Origin: Glandiceps talaboti
Taxonomy: Eukaryota > Hemichordata > Enteropneusta > Spengelidae
Direction: 5' to 3'
NCBI RefSeq assembly: GCF_964340395.1
Contig: NC_135570.1
Coordinates: forward strand, 126,001-190,000
Length of the DNA stretch: 64,000 nt
The position numbers and the translations under genes are program-made. The notes under the pieces are model-generated. The model had not been told where the DNA came from and did not search any database. It saw only the letters and a program-made list of their open reading frames with translations. The number at the start of each line of letters is the position of its first letter. Position 1 is the stretch's first letter. Positions 39,709 through 52,581 of this stretch are shown here, piece by piece.

Positions 39709-42700
39709 CTACCCTTGGCCGTATACTGATCGAAGCTTTTCACAAGACGGTGTTGCCATATTCTGGGCTCTTTCATAAAGTTTGCGATCACTGAAATATT
39801 TTGCTTTGTAAAACAGTTGTTCCTCTGTGGATAAAACAATAAATTAACCATAAATTTCACTATGTAACAATTAGAATACATTCTTTGACAGCAGTAACAC
39901 ATGGACTACCACTGGACATTAAGATAAGCTTCAAATTTGAATATTTTCAAGAAACAACAGAAGAATTATTTGTACAATAACACATTCTCTATTAACTGAA
40001 CTTTTCAGCATAATTGAACAGAAAATTGTTTTGGGAGTCTGACACTATAACAATTCTTTTTGATTATGGTAGAAATAATATTGGTTTGGTGTTTTACTTG
40101 TGGGACAAAGAGATAGACACATCACAACTCTAGACTAACCATAACAGAGACACCATACACACACAGCAGGATCCTTTACCCAATTACATTGAAAAGTGAT
40201 AAGCATTGCTATTCTTTCACTGTGCAGTAGAAATAGAGTTCTGCTGAAATGATTACACATGGACTAGATCTTAATGGCATAAATTGGGTACTTTCCTACA
40301 AATAATCACCATGGTAACTTGTCTACTTCTACATTCCCAACCTCTATAATTGTTTCTTTTGCATTTGAAGTTGTCAGAGAGTGTGTAAACAAATGTCATG
40401 TCACATGAGTGAAACAGGCAAGACAATAACATTTGTACTGTAATGGGATAGACAGAGTAGTCAAATTAGATAATGAAAACAGTAAGATATAATAATACAT
40501 ACTATGATTTTGCTCTTTCCAACAATTATTCCTTAGATTACCAATGTAGTCTTCTTCAACCATCCGATCCACGTCACGTACTCTACCTTGATATTCCCTC
40601 AAAAAATCTTTCTGTTTGTTTGTTGGATGAAAAAGATACAATGTGAATTAAAAACAGGTGAAAATGACAAGAAACTTTGAATTAAGCATACAGATGATAA
40701 CAAAATTATGTTGTGATTGAAAACTTGAACACGTCAACTTTGTGTATTCCTGGTACATTTTCATGCTGCTTCAGTAACTCTGTTCACAAAGGTACACAAA
40801 CATATCCGAGGTTTCACCCTAGGCATGAGTTGACAAAGTTTGTCTGTGAATGTAAATGTTTCCTGCAACAGACCTGACTTTAATAATCTAAAATCTGAGT
40901 TCCTTAGCTCAATGCACATAGTCTTAAATCTGAATTCTTTAGCTCAATACTCATAATCTTAAATCTGAGTTCTTTAACTCAATGCACATAGTCTTTATCT
41001 AGTGATGTGGGGATTTTGACTATCAATTCCTATTATGACTACCATTTCCCATCATGACTACCATTGTACTCCAACCTAAAATTAGATTATAATTTCCCCC
41101 AGTGATGTTCAACCCAACACAACACATATAAGTTATACATCTATTTCCATCATGAAATCTATCCCTTTGTGATTGGCTACTCCTGTCAACTCAGACAGGT
41201 TTGCTATTTCATTAACATTCATTCAATCTGAAGGTTCCATCTAAGATCTACTCACATGGTGATGTTATTGATGGCGTCTCTGTGCAGTTTGATAAATTAA
41301 AAACATCCAATAAGAATTAGTGCTGTTTTTCTATCCTTAGTAGCTTCATTAAAATAAAAAAATGTTTTGGAAAAGCTAGTTTTGATGGGAGATACTAGGT
41401 TACAATACTTATTAAGGAGTACTTACCTTGACATAGTACTTTACCCCTAGATTAAATGTCTCCCTTTTTTCTGTAAATTGCCTGGTGAAATGAAGAAACA
41501 CAAGAATTTCATTATATAACCGAGTGAAAAAGATATCTGATTGATTTTTGGGTCCGTAACTAAAGATTTGCACCCCTAAAGACAATCACAATATCAACCT
41601 GTTTCTGTTCTGCTTATGGATAATATCAACCACTGATTTACATCTTCAATGTCTTATTATTGGTATTTTAACAATTTTCAGTAAATCTATAGTGGCTGTC
41701 TGACTGATCAAAAATTGATACTCAAGTTACACTAGTAAAGTGTTAGCTCTGAGCTAGCCTGGTGTTAACATAGGACTGGTGCAGGTATTAACATCTCAAG
41801 TAGCTAGCACATGCTGGTGTGGTGTTAGTGCCAGTCTGCTGTTAACACTGAGCTAGCCTGGACTGGTGCAGACATTAACCCTTTCAGTTGTTAACACATG
41901 CTGGTGTGGTGCAGTACCAGCCCAGTGTTAGCACTGAGCTAGCCTAGCATTAGACATAAGGCTGATGCAGTTGCTAACCCATGCTGGTGAGATGTTAGCA
42001 CCATCCAAAATAGCTGTGACTTACCCTTTAGGATCAAATGTGTAAGGAGGTGGTTGTATCAGCTGACTTGATAACAGAGACAATACAACTAAGACAAGAA
42101 TAGGTAGTAATTGTATCATATATGCATAGGAGGCCTGTAAAGACAAAATATATGCAATCTTAGTAGGTAGTAATTGTATCATATATGCATAGGAGGCCTG
42201 TAAAGACAAAATATATGCAAACTTAGTAGGTAGTAATTGTATCATATATGCAAAGGAGGCCTGTAAAGACAAAATATATGCAAACTTAGCTGTCAACGGT
42301 AGGCAACCAGTGGTTCCTCTAAAATATATTAACACCCTAGTACAGTAACACTGTCTACTTCCAAAATTATATCTTTGCTTTGGGCAACTTCTTATAATCT
42401 TTTAATATCTCTTTTATTCTATCTACATGTTTGTAATGAATATGTCCTGTATTTTCAAATTGTATCCCAAATTACTGTGTATGCCAACACTGTGGCCACC
42501 ACATATCACCAAATATCTTAAATGGAATATTATCAGTAATAGTGTGAAGACTGATAATCATAAATAAACAAATGATATGAGATAAGATGACATAATTTAT
42601 GATATGACATGAATTATGATATGATGTGATATATACTAAATATGATATATAGTAATGATATATATTGTTTGATATGATATGATATGATTTGATATGATAT

Positions 42701-45700
42701 GATATGATATATAAAAAAAAAAGATTTATTGAACACTTAGTATCCATTAGTATGCTCTATGGTACTGTACAAGAACTCATCCATTTCTCATTAACAGGGA
42801 ACTGTTATATACTAAGGAATTGATCAAAACAAGCAAACAAACAACTTCGGCATGTAGGAATGTATGGAAGTCTCGTATATGCATGTTTTGTTTATTCACA
42901 CAAACTGTCTGACACACTTACATCAGCTTGTGCTTGACCAGTTCTTCTGTGATGTCTCTGTCTGTGTACGTGAACCCTACCAGATGGCATACCACCCCCA
43001 AAGAACATGTTGAATAATTCTTCTGCAGAAATATCCCCTGTAAAATAGAATGCAAAAATAGAACAATATTATAATAACTATGACTCCAAAGTCATGATTT
43101 TCTCCTGCTGGTCCAACACTGGTGAGACTCAAACAACACTCAGTCCAATGCTTTATGTATTTTATACAGCTTGGCTCCTCAGTTAAAGGATTCGAAGGTA
43201 TCTGTACAAAGCTGAGTGAAATAACTGTTATACTTCACTGTGGTAAGCTATTAGGCCTGAATATACATAGTAAATGAGATTACCACATACCTCAGATTGC
43301 TAAGCTATCAGGTCTGTACATAAATAGTAAATTAGATTACCACATACCTAACAGTGGTAAGATATCAGGCCTGTACATACATGGTAAATTAGATTACCAC
43401 ATACCTGTATATACATAGTAAATTAGATTACCACATACCTGTATGTACATGGTAAATTAGATTACCACATACCTGTATGTACATGGTAAATTAGATTACC
43501 ACATACCTGTATGTACATGGTAAATTAGATCACCACATACCTGTATGTACATGGTAAATTAGATTACCACATACCTGTATGTACATGGTAAATTAGATTA
43601 CCACATACCTGTACATACATGGTAAATTAGATTACCACATAACCACATACCTGTATGTACATGGTAAATGAGATTAACATATACCTCACAGTGGTAAGCT
43701 GTCAGGCCTGGGTGTGTTAGATTACCACATACTCCACAATGTTGGCAAAAAAGGCTAGATAGCACAGAAAACGACAAACAAACATCTGATAGTATAATGA
43801 TAATTACCTTCAAATCCCCTTGTATAGTCCCAATCATCATCATCGTCATGGTGATGATGATAGTGACTATGGCGGTGTCGTCTCCTTGTTACTATTTCTT
43901 CTTCACTACCAAACTGATCATACCTAGCTCTCTTTTCAGCATCACTTAGTACAGCAAAAGCATTTCCAATCGCTACAACAAATTAAAACCCAAATTCTTG
44001 ATTTTGTAGTAGTTCTACGTCTAGTCTTGTAGCAAGACTTTGAAACTGTGCTTTGAGGGTTGTCTAATAAAGCTCAAAGGTAATGAGTACCTTTGTCTGG
44101 GTGCAAGCCCTCAGTGGTAATCTTTGAAGTAAGCACGTTAGCCCAAGCATCTAGTAGTAGTAGCAAGATTATAGTAGTTCCAAAATAACCAGATTAAATA
44201 ATTTACTTTGTTTATTTCCACTGATTCACTCAGCCTTCATCAGCTCTCATGATAAACTCTCAATTACATTACGTATATATGTAGTCTTTTTCACTTTACT
44301 TGCTCACATGATAAACACTGAATGACAATACAAATATATGTATGTAGTCTTTTTCACTTTACTTGCTCACATGATAAACACTGAATGACAATACAAATAT
44401 ATGTATGTAGTCTTTTTCACTTTACTTGCTCACATGATAAACACTGAATGACAATACAAATATATGTATGTAGTCTTTTTCACTTTACTTGCTCACATGA
44501 TAAACACTGAATGACAATACAAATATATGTATGTACAGTCTTTTTCACTTTACTTGCTCACATGATAAACACTGAATGACAATACAAATATATGTATGTA
44601 CAGTCTTTTTCACTTTACTTGCTCACATGATAAACACTGAATGACAATACATATATATGTATGTACAGTCTTTTCACTTCACTTGATCACATGATAAACA
44701 CTGAATGACAATACATATATATGTATGTACAGTCTTTTCACTTTACTTGTTCACAACAAGATCCCATACTGAGAAAGTTAGAAAACATAAATGAGAATTA
44801 ATATAGAAATAATCCTCATTTTATTTTTTATTAGAGAAAGCTTTCTGAGCTTGATATGACTAAAATATCATATCAAAAGTATACAATTTTCCTAAACCAT
44901 TCACAGCATAAAATAGTAAGATTGTATAAACACATAAACTGGCAATGTCATCAATGGAAATGCTACCAATATATATATATTTTTAGCCATACCTTTAAAT
45001 GCACTTGCTGCACCAGGTGCATGGTTCTTATCTGGGTGAAACTGTAATGCTAATTTTCTGTAAGCTTTTTTCAAGTCTGTTTCTGATGCGTCTTTAGGCA
45101 CACCTAAAATTTCATAATAATCTTTACATTTTTTAATTCTGCAAAACAAAACAAAACATAGAATTACTGCTTAAAAACATGAATTACTGGTAAAAAGTAG
45201 AATTACTGCTAAACAGTACAATTACTGCTAAACAGTACAATTACTGCTAAAATGTTAGAATAAGGGATACTCCGGTAGTGGTGAGATCTCGCAAGACTGC
45301 AATGGTTGCTAACCATGTGCCAAAGATCAAGCTTTGGCCACCACGTTTCATTAAAACGCTTGAAAACACTGTGTAAGCCTGTGTATGAGGGAAGTATTTT
45401 TTCTGTTTTCCATTGTGTTCATCATGGAAAACCTCGAAAAGCTTAAGGTACCAGAGCTGAAGGACTTCCTACTTAAATTAGGCGTGACTATATCTTGATT
45501 TTTTTTCACCAAGGTAGTATGTTAAATACACTTAGATGAGGACCCAGTTTTTCCCCGTCACAATCCAAAGCAAGATGTCAAATCTTGCATATTTTATGCA
45601 TTTCAAATAAATTTATGCATAAAAATGAGTGTCTTTGTATGTTTGTACACACTTCATTAGCCCCAGAAGTTTAAATCCTGACAGAGACATTTTGCCTAAA

Positions 45701-48700
45701 TGTAAGGTCACATGTGCTTATGTGTAAATGATGAAATATTACTAAAATTGACTGTTACAATGAAATGTATCCATATTCATCAGTTAAATCAAACTGTGTT
45801 ACCAGTCGTTACATTCCTTTGTGAAGTCATAATTTCCTTCCACAGCTTCAGCTTGTACTACAAATTGAAATGTTTTCTGTCAATTCGTTGTGTCTTTGAT
45901 AACCTGACATGTCAGCATCTGAAAATGGCTGTTTTATTCGAATTTGAGGGTTGAGAAAGCATATCAAAGTCTTTCAAAAGTTTTCAAAAATCACTTCAAA
46001 ATTTGTTGGCACTTTTAGACAATAATCTTCATTTAATTGACATTGACTGACAATGTAAATAGCCATATGGAGACCCAGACTCACCATGATGTACATACAA
46101 TGTATGCATTGCAGTGTTTTGAAATAGCTCGGGTGAAACTCGTACCCATTCAGGATAACTCGGAGGAGCACATGATGTGCATTGTTGATTGTATTGTGTA
46201 CACTGACTTGCTATCCATGTGTAATCAGTCTCAATAAACAATCTGGATATGATATATCTAAATTTGAAGTGAGCCTACTGTGGAACTTGTCTATACATTT
46301 CAAAAAGCTCACAAGTCTGGTCTGCAGGTGCCTGGAAACAAATACATTTCAAGAAACTGCAGGTCTTTTCTGACAGGCGAGTATGGGCTCCCAAATAATG
46401 TGAGAGAATGCACTGACTGTCATGTTTTTAGGCTACTTACTTTTTGACAGCTGCAAACTGTTCTGGTGTATAGTCTATTTTTATCTGTCCATTTTCCTGT
46501 GGTTCTGATTGACTATCTCCTTGTGCATCAGCTCCACTCTGTGTATTTGCATGACTTTCCTTATTCTGTGACCCATATGAGCTTCCATTCCTTTGAATAA
46601 GGTTTAATAAAACTGGAAATCAAATAGAGATGTATCAAACTAAAGTTTCTATATCTGTGACACTACATTGTACCTTTAGTTTCCTGGTATACTATAAAGC
46701 TACTACTATAAAAGAACACCATTTCACACAACGGCAAGTGTAGTGTACATGTACATTATTACTTGGGGTATTTGCACAAGTGGTTTGCAGTGTTCTCTGC
46801 GTCTCCCTTCCTTAGTATTCACACTGACACTCATACATTTGTTGTATATCATGGGGTTCTGTTCAATATCAAAACCCATACTGTGATAAAGTGCTCAGGT
46901 GCACAGGAAATGATTTTGCACCACCATTTGAACACACAGGTATGCAATACATGTAATGTTTTCAGTCTTGCAGTGCAGTGCATTTAATACTGCTATTATG
47001 TGCACTTAATGCAAGTAGTTACTGGTACTAGTAGTACATATGCAACAATACTCATTGCATACTGTACATGTACATGTATTTGTATCCACATTCTTGTTAA
47101 TCCTCTTTCTCCCAGGGGGTATTATTTGTAAATAAGTAATCACTAGTAGGGAGATAGAGGATCAAAATGTATAATGGTACAAACTCACACATGTATGATA
47201 AGTGAAATGTTAAAACACTAATTGTATACAAATGTACATTCTATTGGGCCAAGTCTGAAGTTATAATAAAAGTACCAATTGAAGACTGTACAAACAATGT
47301 AGCATACTGATACTGTTATAACATGCAATTATAAAATGTATATCCATGTGCATGTACAAATATCTGACTACAATGTACATGTATACCCACATACATTTAC
47401 AAATATCTGACTGCAATGTATACCCATATACATGTACAAATATCTGACTATAATGTATACCTATGTACATGTACAAATATCTGACTGCAATACATACCCA
47501 TATACAGGCATAAATATCTGACTACAATGTATACCCATGTACATGTACAGATATCTGACTGCAATGTATACCCATATACATCATGTACAAATATCTGACC
47601 GCAATATATACCATATACATGTACAAATATCTGACTACATGGATACCAATATGTACAAATATCTGACTGCAATACATACCCATGTAGATGTACAAATATC
47701 TGACTACAATGGATACCCATGTATACATGTACAAATATCTGACTACAATGTATACCTATATACATACACAAAATGTACATATACAAATATCCGACTACAA
47801 CAATGTAAACCAATATCCAGGCCATGTGCAGGAACAAATATCGGACTACATGTAATGTATACCTATGTACATGTACAAATATCTGACTACAACAATATAC
47901 CCATGTACATGTACAAACATCTGGCTATACATTTTTACATGTATGTCTGCTAGTACATGTACATGTATGCTTGATGTAACAAGTCTTGCCACCCTATCAC
48001 TACCATAGTTAAGTATCAGCTACATGTATCACTTCATGTATAGTGTAAAGAGCCCGGCATGGCACATCTAACAGTCACTGTTTGTCATACTCATAGCATG
48101 TCTTCTAGATTAGGATCCTCATGAAAGAGTATGCAAATACATTTCCACTACAGCTCAGTAATCACAGATTCTGACACATGTTTGCAATGAGTAGTAAATT
48201 ACATACATGTCAAGATACTTGCCCACCTACATTTTGTATGTATGTTGGTAGTGTTTACATTATGGAATATAACTGACAGTGTACAACATTACTTGCAAAC
48301 TTGCCTGGACTTGATCGTGATATTTGTCCAATACCATGCACAGATTCCTTGCCATAAGTGAGAAAGCCAAGCCATATGATTTATTCAGTTTGTGAAAATG
48401 AGATTATTCTCATGGAGTGACAGGTTTTTTTTAAGACTCTAATCATTTGTCAACAAATTGTAGATTTGTGGGATGATTGGGTTTAATTCAAAACTTGGTA
48501 ATGATACACTGTTACAGGTGAGTACATTGTACATAATGCCTGTATAATAATGTGAGTGAGCTGATATGGAAAATATAATACAATGCAGTTCCAATGTACA
48601 GCTACATACAGAGGGGTTTAAAACTGATCACTACATTGTCGGAGATTGTGATAGATCACATGTCAATTATAATTCTCAATACAAAGTATTAGAATAAAGC

Positions 48701-49337
48701 TTCCACATTTTTCATTTGCCATTCATTACAAAAAATGTCCTCAGTCCTTTGGTGTACATACCAAATACCGTTGGCTATACATATACGTTGTGTACATGTC
48801 TGACCAATCAAACAGTGTATCTGCAAACGGATAAAATAATGCAGTACTCAAGTAACTTCACAGAAATACAATACTCCGCAGCATAATAAACGGATCTTGA
48901 CAATGAAAATTGGAGTTTGTGGGGTTTTAATTTACATTTGAATTCAATGGTGTCACACGCTGAAAATCTAAACGGTATTTGATTATCTATAGAGATGCCA
49001 AGTGTACACATCCCATTATGAATTACTGGACTGAACATTCGAGAGAGAAAAACCCTGAAAATGTCTACGAACACGTTTATTTCAAATTAAATTCCCCCAT
49101 GTTCGTTTAGTTACAATCTACATGACCCGTGATCAATTCGTAATACGTACGGAATGATATAATGTAAGGCTGAATAAATCTTATCTTCTGCAAAAGAACC
49201 TTACCTTTCGCTTTTTTCGATGGGTACAGTCTTTCTGCTTTCTCTAAAAATCTTATCGCTTTGTCCTTATTCCCCGATTCGATATATTTTTTAGCTATTT
49301 CTATACATCGCTCGCTTTCATCTCTATTGCCGTCCAT
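39709..49337 (-). CDS. DNAJB14: DnaJ homolog subfamily B member 12/14-like co-chaperone, complete, 9 exons
   Basis: Seen: exons 49205-49337, 46441-46612, 44993-45138, 43808-43972, 42922-43037, 42025-42134, 41427-41481, 40503-40611 and 39709-39824 join in frame to 373 residues ending in TAG. The protein starts [11 protein letters not shown] with a helical N-terminal segment, has a J domain from about residue 104 with HPD at 136-138, a His/Asp-rich stretch at 183-197, one hydrophobic segment at about 250-268 and a C-terminal domain with NNCWKE. Family knowledge: DNAJB12 and DNAJB14 (375-379 residues in human, as I recall) are ER-membrane J proteins with the J domain in the cytosol, stimulating HSC70 in ER-associated degradation. 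J domain, membrane segment, DUF1977-like tail and length all agree. I cannot tell whether it is co-orthologous to both vertebrate paralogs, so the symbol is provisional. The first-exon ATG matches the family start. Confidence 0.93.
40885..40995. repeat. Short tandem repeat, about 34-bp unit, three copies
   Basis: Units contain AATCTGAGTTCTTTAGCTCA and ATGCACATAGTCTT; in a DNAJB12/14 intron. Confidence 0.85.
41540..41742. mobile_element. MITE-like element, copy 3 (truncated)
   Basis: Shares TTTTTGGGTCCGTA, TATTGGTATTTTAACAATTT and CTCAAGTTAC with the other copies. It lacks the left end and sits in a DNAJB12/14 intron. Confidence 0.5.
42025..42134 (-). CDS. DNAJB14: Membrane-segment exon of the DNAJB12/14-like gene
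   Basis: The exon starts [11 protein letters not shown] and runs into the hydrophobic [12 protein letters not shown] segment, taken as the single ER-membrane anchor. Its first 32-36 nt and its acceptor TCTTTACAG are repeated twice more upstream at a 63-bp spacing, so three equivalent in-frame acceptors exist. The innermost was used in the model because it matches the family length. Confidence 0.88.
42103..42290 (-). repeat. 63-bp tandem triplication spanning an exon start and its acceptor
   Basis: Copies begin at 42101, 42164 and 42227. Each contains the exon's first 32-36 nt and the acceptor TCTTTACAG. The 63-bp unit is a multiple of three and has no stop in the coding frame. Confidence 0.9.
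43240..43690. repeat. Minisatellite, about 34-bp unit, about ten copies
   Basis: The unit includes ATTACCACATACCTGTATGT and ACATGGTAAATTAG. On the gene's strand each unit carries a CAG|GTATGT donor-like word; the array lies in a DNAJB12/14 intron. Confidence 0.93.
44255..44750. repeat. Minisatellite, 62-65-bp unit, eight copies
   Basis: The unit includes CACATGATAAACACTGAATG, ACAATACAAATATATGTATG and TAGTCTTTTTCACTTTAC. Confidence 0.95.
44993..45138 (-). CDS. DNAJB14: J-domain exon of the DNAJB12/14-like gene
   Basis: This exon encodes helices I to III of the J domain, including KDYYEILGV and the invariant HPD loop ([11 protein letters not shown]). HPD is the motif that stimulates Hsp70 ATPase activity, and it is intact. 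The acceptor TTTTGCAG and donor G|GTATGG are clear. Helix IV lies in the next exon (43808-43972). Confidence 0.92.
45166..45256. repeat. Short tandem repeat, about 20-bp unit
   Basis: Four to five copies of AATTACTGCTAAACAGTAC in a DNAJB12/14 intron. Confidence 0.88.
45424..45498 (+). pseudogene. Fragment encoding the start of a SAP domain
   Basis: On the plus strand, inside a DNAJB12/14 intron, an ATG opens 24 codons reading [20 protein letters not shown] before TGA. LKVPELKxFLxxxG is the first helix of the SAP DNA-binding domain. Such starts are common in multicopy SAP proteins of invertebrates, some linked to YqaJ-type nucleases or mobile elements (from memory). The glycine-Lys/Ala second half is missing and I see no continuation in 45500-46440. 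Likely a 5' remnant of a duplicated or mobile gene; chance resemblance over so few residues is possible. Confidence 0.4.
47330..47935. repeat. Minisatellite, about 37-bp unit, about 15 copies
   Basis: The unit includes AAATATCTGACTACAATGTA and TACCCATGTACATGTAC. More degenerate than other arrays here; in the first DNAJB12/14 intron. Confidence 0.93.
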
Positions 49338-50247
49338 CTTGGATTTGTGAGTACAATCAACGAGAATTTTACAGTATCAGAATACGCGAAATATTTTAGT
49401 ATCAGAAAATATAAACATTAAAGGAAAACAGTTATCAGAAATATATTTATGAATTTTAAATTAGTTTAAGTACATTAATGGGCAATATTTGCAACACATA
49501 TAGAAATTATCATCAATCGAATGGGTTGCTTGAAACTCATATGAAACGCAATTAGCTCAAAAGAAACGACCTCTGATTGGTTGGAGTCATCATTTACGTG
49601 TCGCTATATACTTCATATTTTCACAGTATTTCCTATTCTAAATTACAATTAAGAGCCATCTTCAGTTCGAAAAATATAAGTTTGACATTTGATAACCAGC
49701 TTGATAAATACGCAATGGGTTAAAGAATAGGAAACATACACAGACAAATATCCGAAATAAAAAATATTATCCAATCAATGTGTACGTCTCAATGTTGATG
49801 TCAAAGGTCATCATGACAGAGCGCCATCACCGTCTAAAATACGAGTATATATTTCCGAGTTCCTAAGCTAAAAATAGTAATTATGTGATCCTGAAAAAAT
49901 GTTAGCAGAATGTTTTGACCGTGACTATTAGAGAATGCAACCAACTTTTGCCATGAAACACAGGGAAAATAATGATGATTTGTTAACTTTTAATTTCATG
50001 GCCTTCTGGGCCAATCAACACAAACAGCACTCCTGGTGGCCAACCAATACAATCTTTTGTCTTTTACCGATGACTATGCATGCAATGTGGCAAATTACTA
50101 AATGCATATATGGTGGTGGGAAAGTATGGGACCTAACACTTGATTGCTTACTATTGGCACACTCAATTTGGTAGTTTTTCTTGGGAAGGTGGGAAGTTGG
50201 CATTTTAATATGAATGCGGGGGGGGGGGGGGGGGGGGGGTCTAGAGT

Positions 50248-50282
<35 letters not shown>

Positions 50283-51485
50283 GGTAATATTTACCTTACA
50301 AATTTACAAAACCATGCATACCTTCACAAATGGTTGAATGTAATTTTATTTTTTATTAAACAAGTAGGGCAGACTGATTTATACAATGCAGGCATATTTA
50401 GTATTCAAGTTGTTGGCTACAAATGGTGTTGAAAAATATTGATAATCCTAAGTTTGCCTTTTAAATTTCATTAATGCTTAAAAGATGACATAGTGTGGGT
50501 GCTAACATATGGTCTCTATTAAAACCAAAGGGAGATCTCTCCAAAAGATTCAATAAAGGATACAGCACTGAACTAAAGATGACAAGAGTAGTACTGGCTA
50601 TCCTCTATGTACATCAAATACAGAGAAGAAAGCCATGGAGCACCTCGATCAGGAACAAATATTCCTTGAAAATCGAAGTTCTTCAAATCTTTCCAAAGTT
50701 TGCAATATGAAAGCTCATTTCTGGTCTTTTGAATCAATAAAAGAAATTATGGTGAGTACTAAAATTTTAACCAATACACACAACATACTTTTGATATCAG
50801 GCTGAGACTCGCTGCTTTCAAATACAAACAATCAGTATTGTTCACTTATTGGCTGTATTAACTGGACTGACATTTTAAAAATTTCTGTTGCACTTGATGA
50901 AGCATGTTTGGTTGCTAAGCAATCAAAGTATATCAATAAAAAACATTTCTAATTTGTTGACAAACAAGTACTCAGCATTATTCCTGACTGATGACTGTTT
51001 ACATATGGACATCAATACAGTCTACACTGTACCATTAACAAACAAGTTAAGTGGTTGTCAAGCTATTAAATCAAAGCTAAGTTAAGTGGTTACCCAGCTA
51101 AAATTTTCATATGAAATTCAAAATGGGTAAAAATATGGTGGATTTCGTAAGCGAAGGAAAACAAACCATACTGAAAGTTAGAGCTACTGAGAGTTAAACT
51201 TAAGGAATATTTAATTATCATTATAAAATGTTACAGTACATAAAACATATCAAGTTCTGTTTTACTAAATTTATTATTTGGTACTTCATACTTTTTGAAG
51301 AAAAAGACTTTCGCTGTTCATGTTCACCAGAATTCACTGCTGGTGGCTACTACCTTCCTCCATCTGTGGGTGTGACAGAAATCACAGTATGCAGTGGAAT
51401 CTGGGTAACTAAAACTGGTTTATAGAGGAGTGTATACAATGATAAGACTGTGAATATGATTGACTTTGTCATCTAAAATAATTAA
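49338..51485. other. Upstream region of the DNAJB12/14 gene and intergenic space
   Basis: No gene recognised. A poly-G run with an adjacent GT tract sits at about 50218-50278. Confidence 0.45.
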
Positions 51486-51880
51486 TCCATAGATTGACAA
51501 TGTCACTGTTAAGTATGTAGACACTGACTATGTCACTGTTAAGTAGACAGACTATGTCACTGTTAAGTATGTAGACACTATGTCACTGTTAAGTATGTAT
51601 ACACTGACTGTCACTGTTAGTATGTAGCCACTGACCTTGTTGCTGTTAAGTATGTAGACACTGACTGTCACTGTTAGTATGTAGCCACTGACCTTGTTGC
51701 TGTTAAGTATGTAGACACTGACTTTGATGCTGTTAAGTATGTACACACTGACTATGTCACTGTTAACTTAAGTATGTAGACACTGACTTTGTTGCTGTTA
51801 AGTATGTACACACTGACTATGTTATTATTAATTATTTAGACACTGACTGTCGCTGTAAGTATGTAGACACTGACCATTTT
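51486..51880. repeat. Minisatellite, about 31-bp unit, about 12 degenerate copies
   Basis: Units contain GTCACTGTTAAGTATGTAGA and CACTGACTAT with variable length. Confidence 0.9.
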
Positions 51881-51914
51881 ATTAAATATTTTTGTCAAAC
51901 AACTTTTTAGCCTG

Positions 51915-52240
51915 CACTAGCTGCAACTGGAAAGTTTTTTTGCATAAAAAAAACAATGATATATATTCACTAAAAATTGATTGGCCAATTATTTACAAAA
52001 AGACATTGTATCTGTTAATTAGTGGTTAATAATATCTGTAGTAGTGGAAAGTTGAAATTGTGAGTGAATCTGTACTGATATAGTTGGAGTATCATTTTCA
52101 ATCAGACAACCACAATATATTCCCTAAAAATTCTCAAAATACCACTAAATTAGACATTTCAGTATCATAATTAGACATTGCACATGTTAACCAGTGCTTG
52201 ATATTATCCATAAGAAGAACAGAAACAGGTTGAAATTGTG
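51915..52240. mobile_element. MITE-like element, copy 4 (inverted)
   Basis: Starts CACTAGCTGCAACTGGAAAG; its interior is the reverse complement of copy 3 (for example the complement of TTCTGTTCTGCTTATGGATA near 52208-52227). It lies just 3' of the START-like gene. Confidence 0.5.
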
Positions 52241-52498
52241 AATGCCATTGAGCACACTGATTATTGGGTGTGGATGTCAGAAGTCAAGACACAAGGGATG
52301 CTTGACAAGTCAAATTACCATGAGGATGACTTTGCTTAAGGCCATTGGACGGTATGAGATTTTGCATTCATGTGCCTTCACTTACAGAGAAGAGAGAAGT
52401 ATTAATACATTTTGTATAGTGTCTCTGTATTGTTAATATTTTCCTCTGGAGATCAATCAATTGATCTACTCAGTCACACTTTGTGTTTGGGAAAGTGT

Positions 52499-52581
52499 TA
52501 ATAGAAAACCTTTGGTGTATAGGCTGTGACTGCATTTTGTTAATAGAAAACCTTTGGTGTATAGGCTGTGACTGCATTTTG
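52499..52581. repeat. 42-bp direct duplication just 3' of the START-like stop codon
   Basis: AATAGAAAACCTTTGGTGTA and the following 22 bp occur twice back to back, ending at the stop codon of the gene. Confidence 0.9.
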
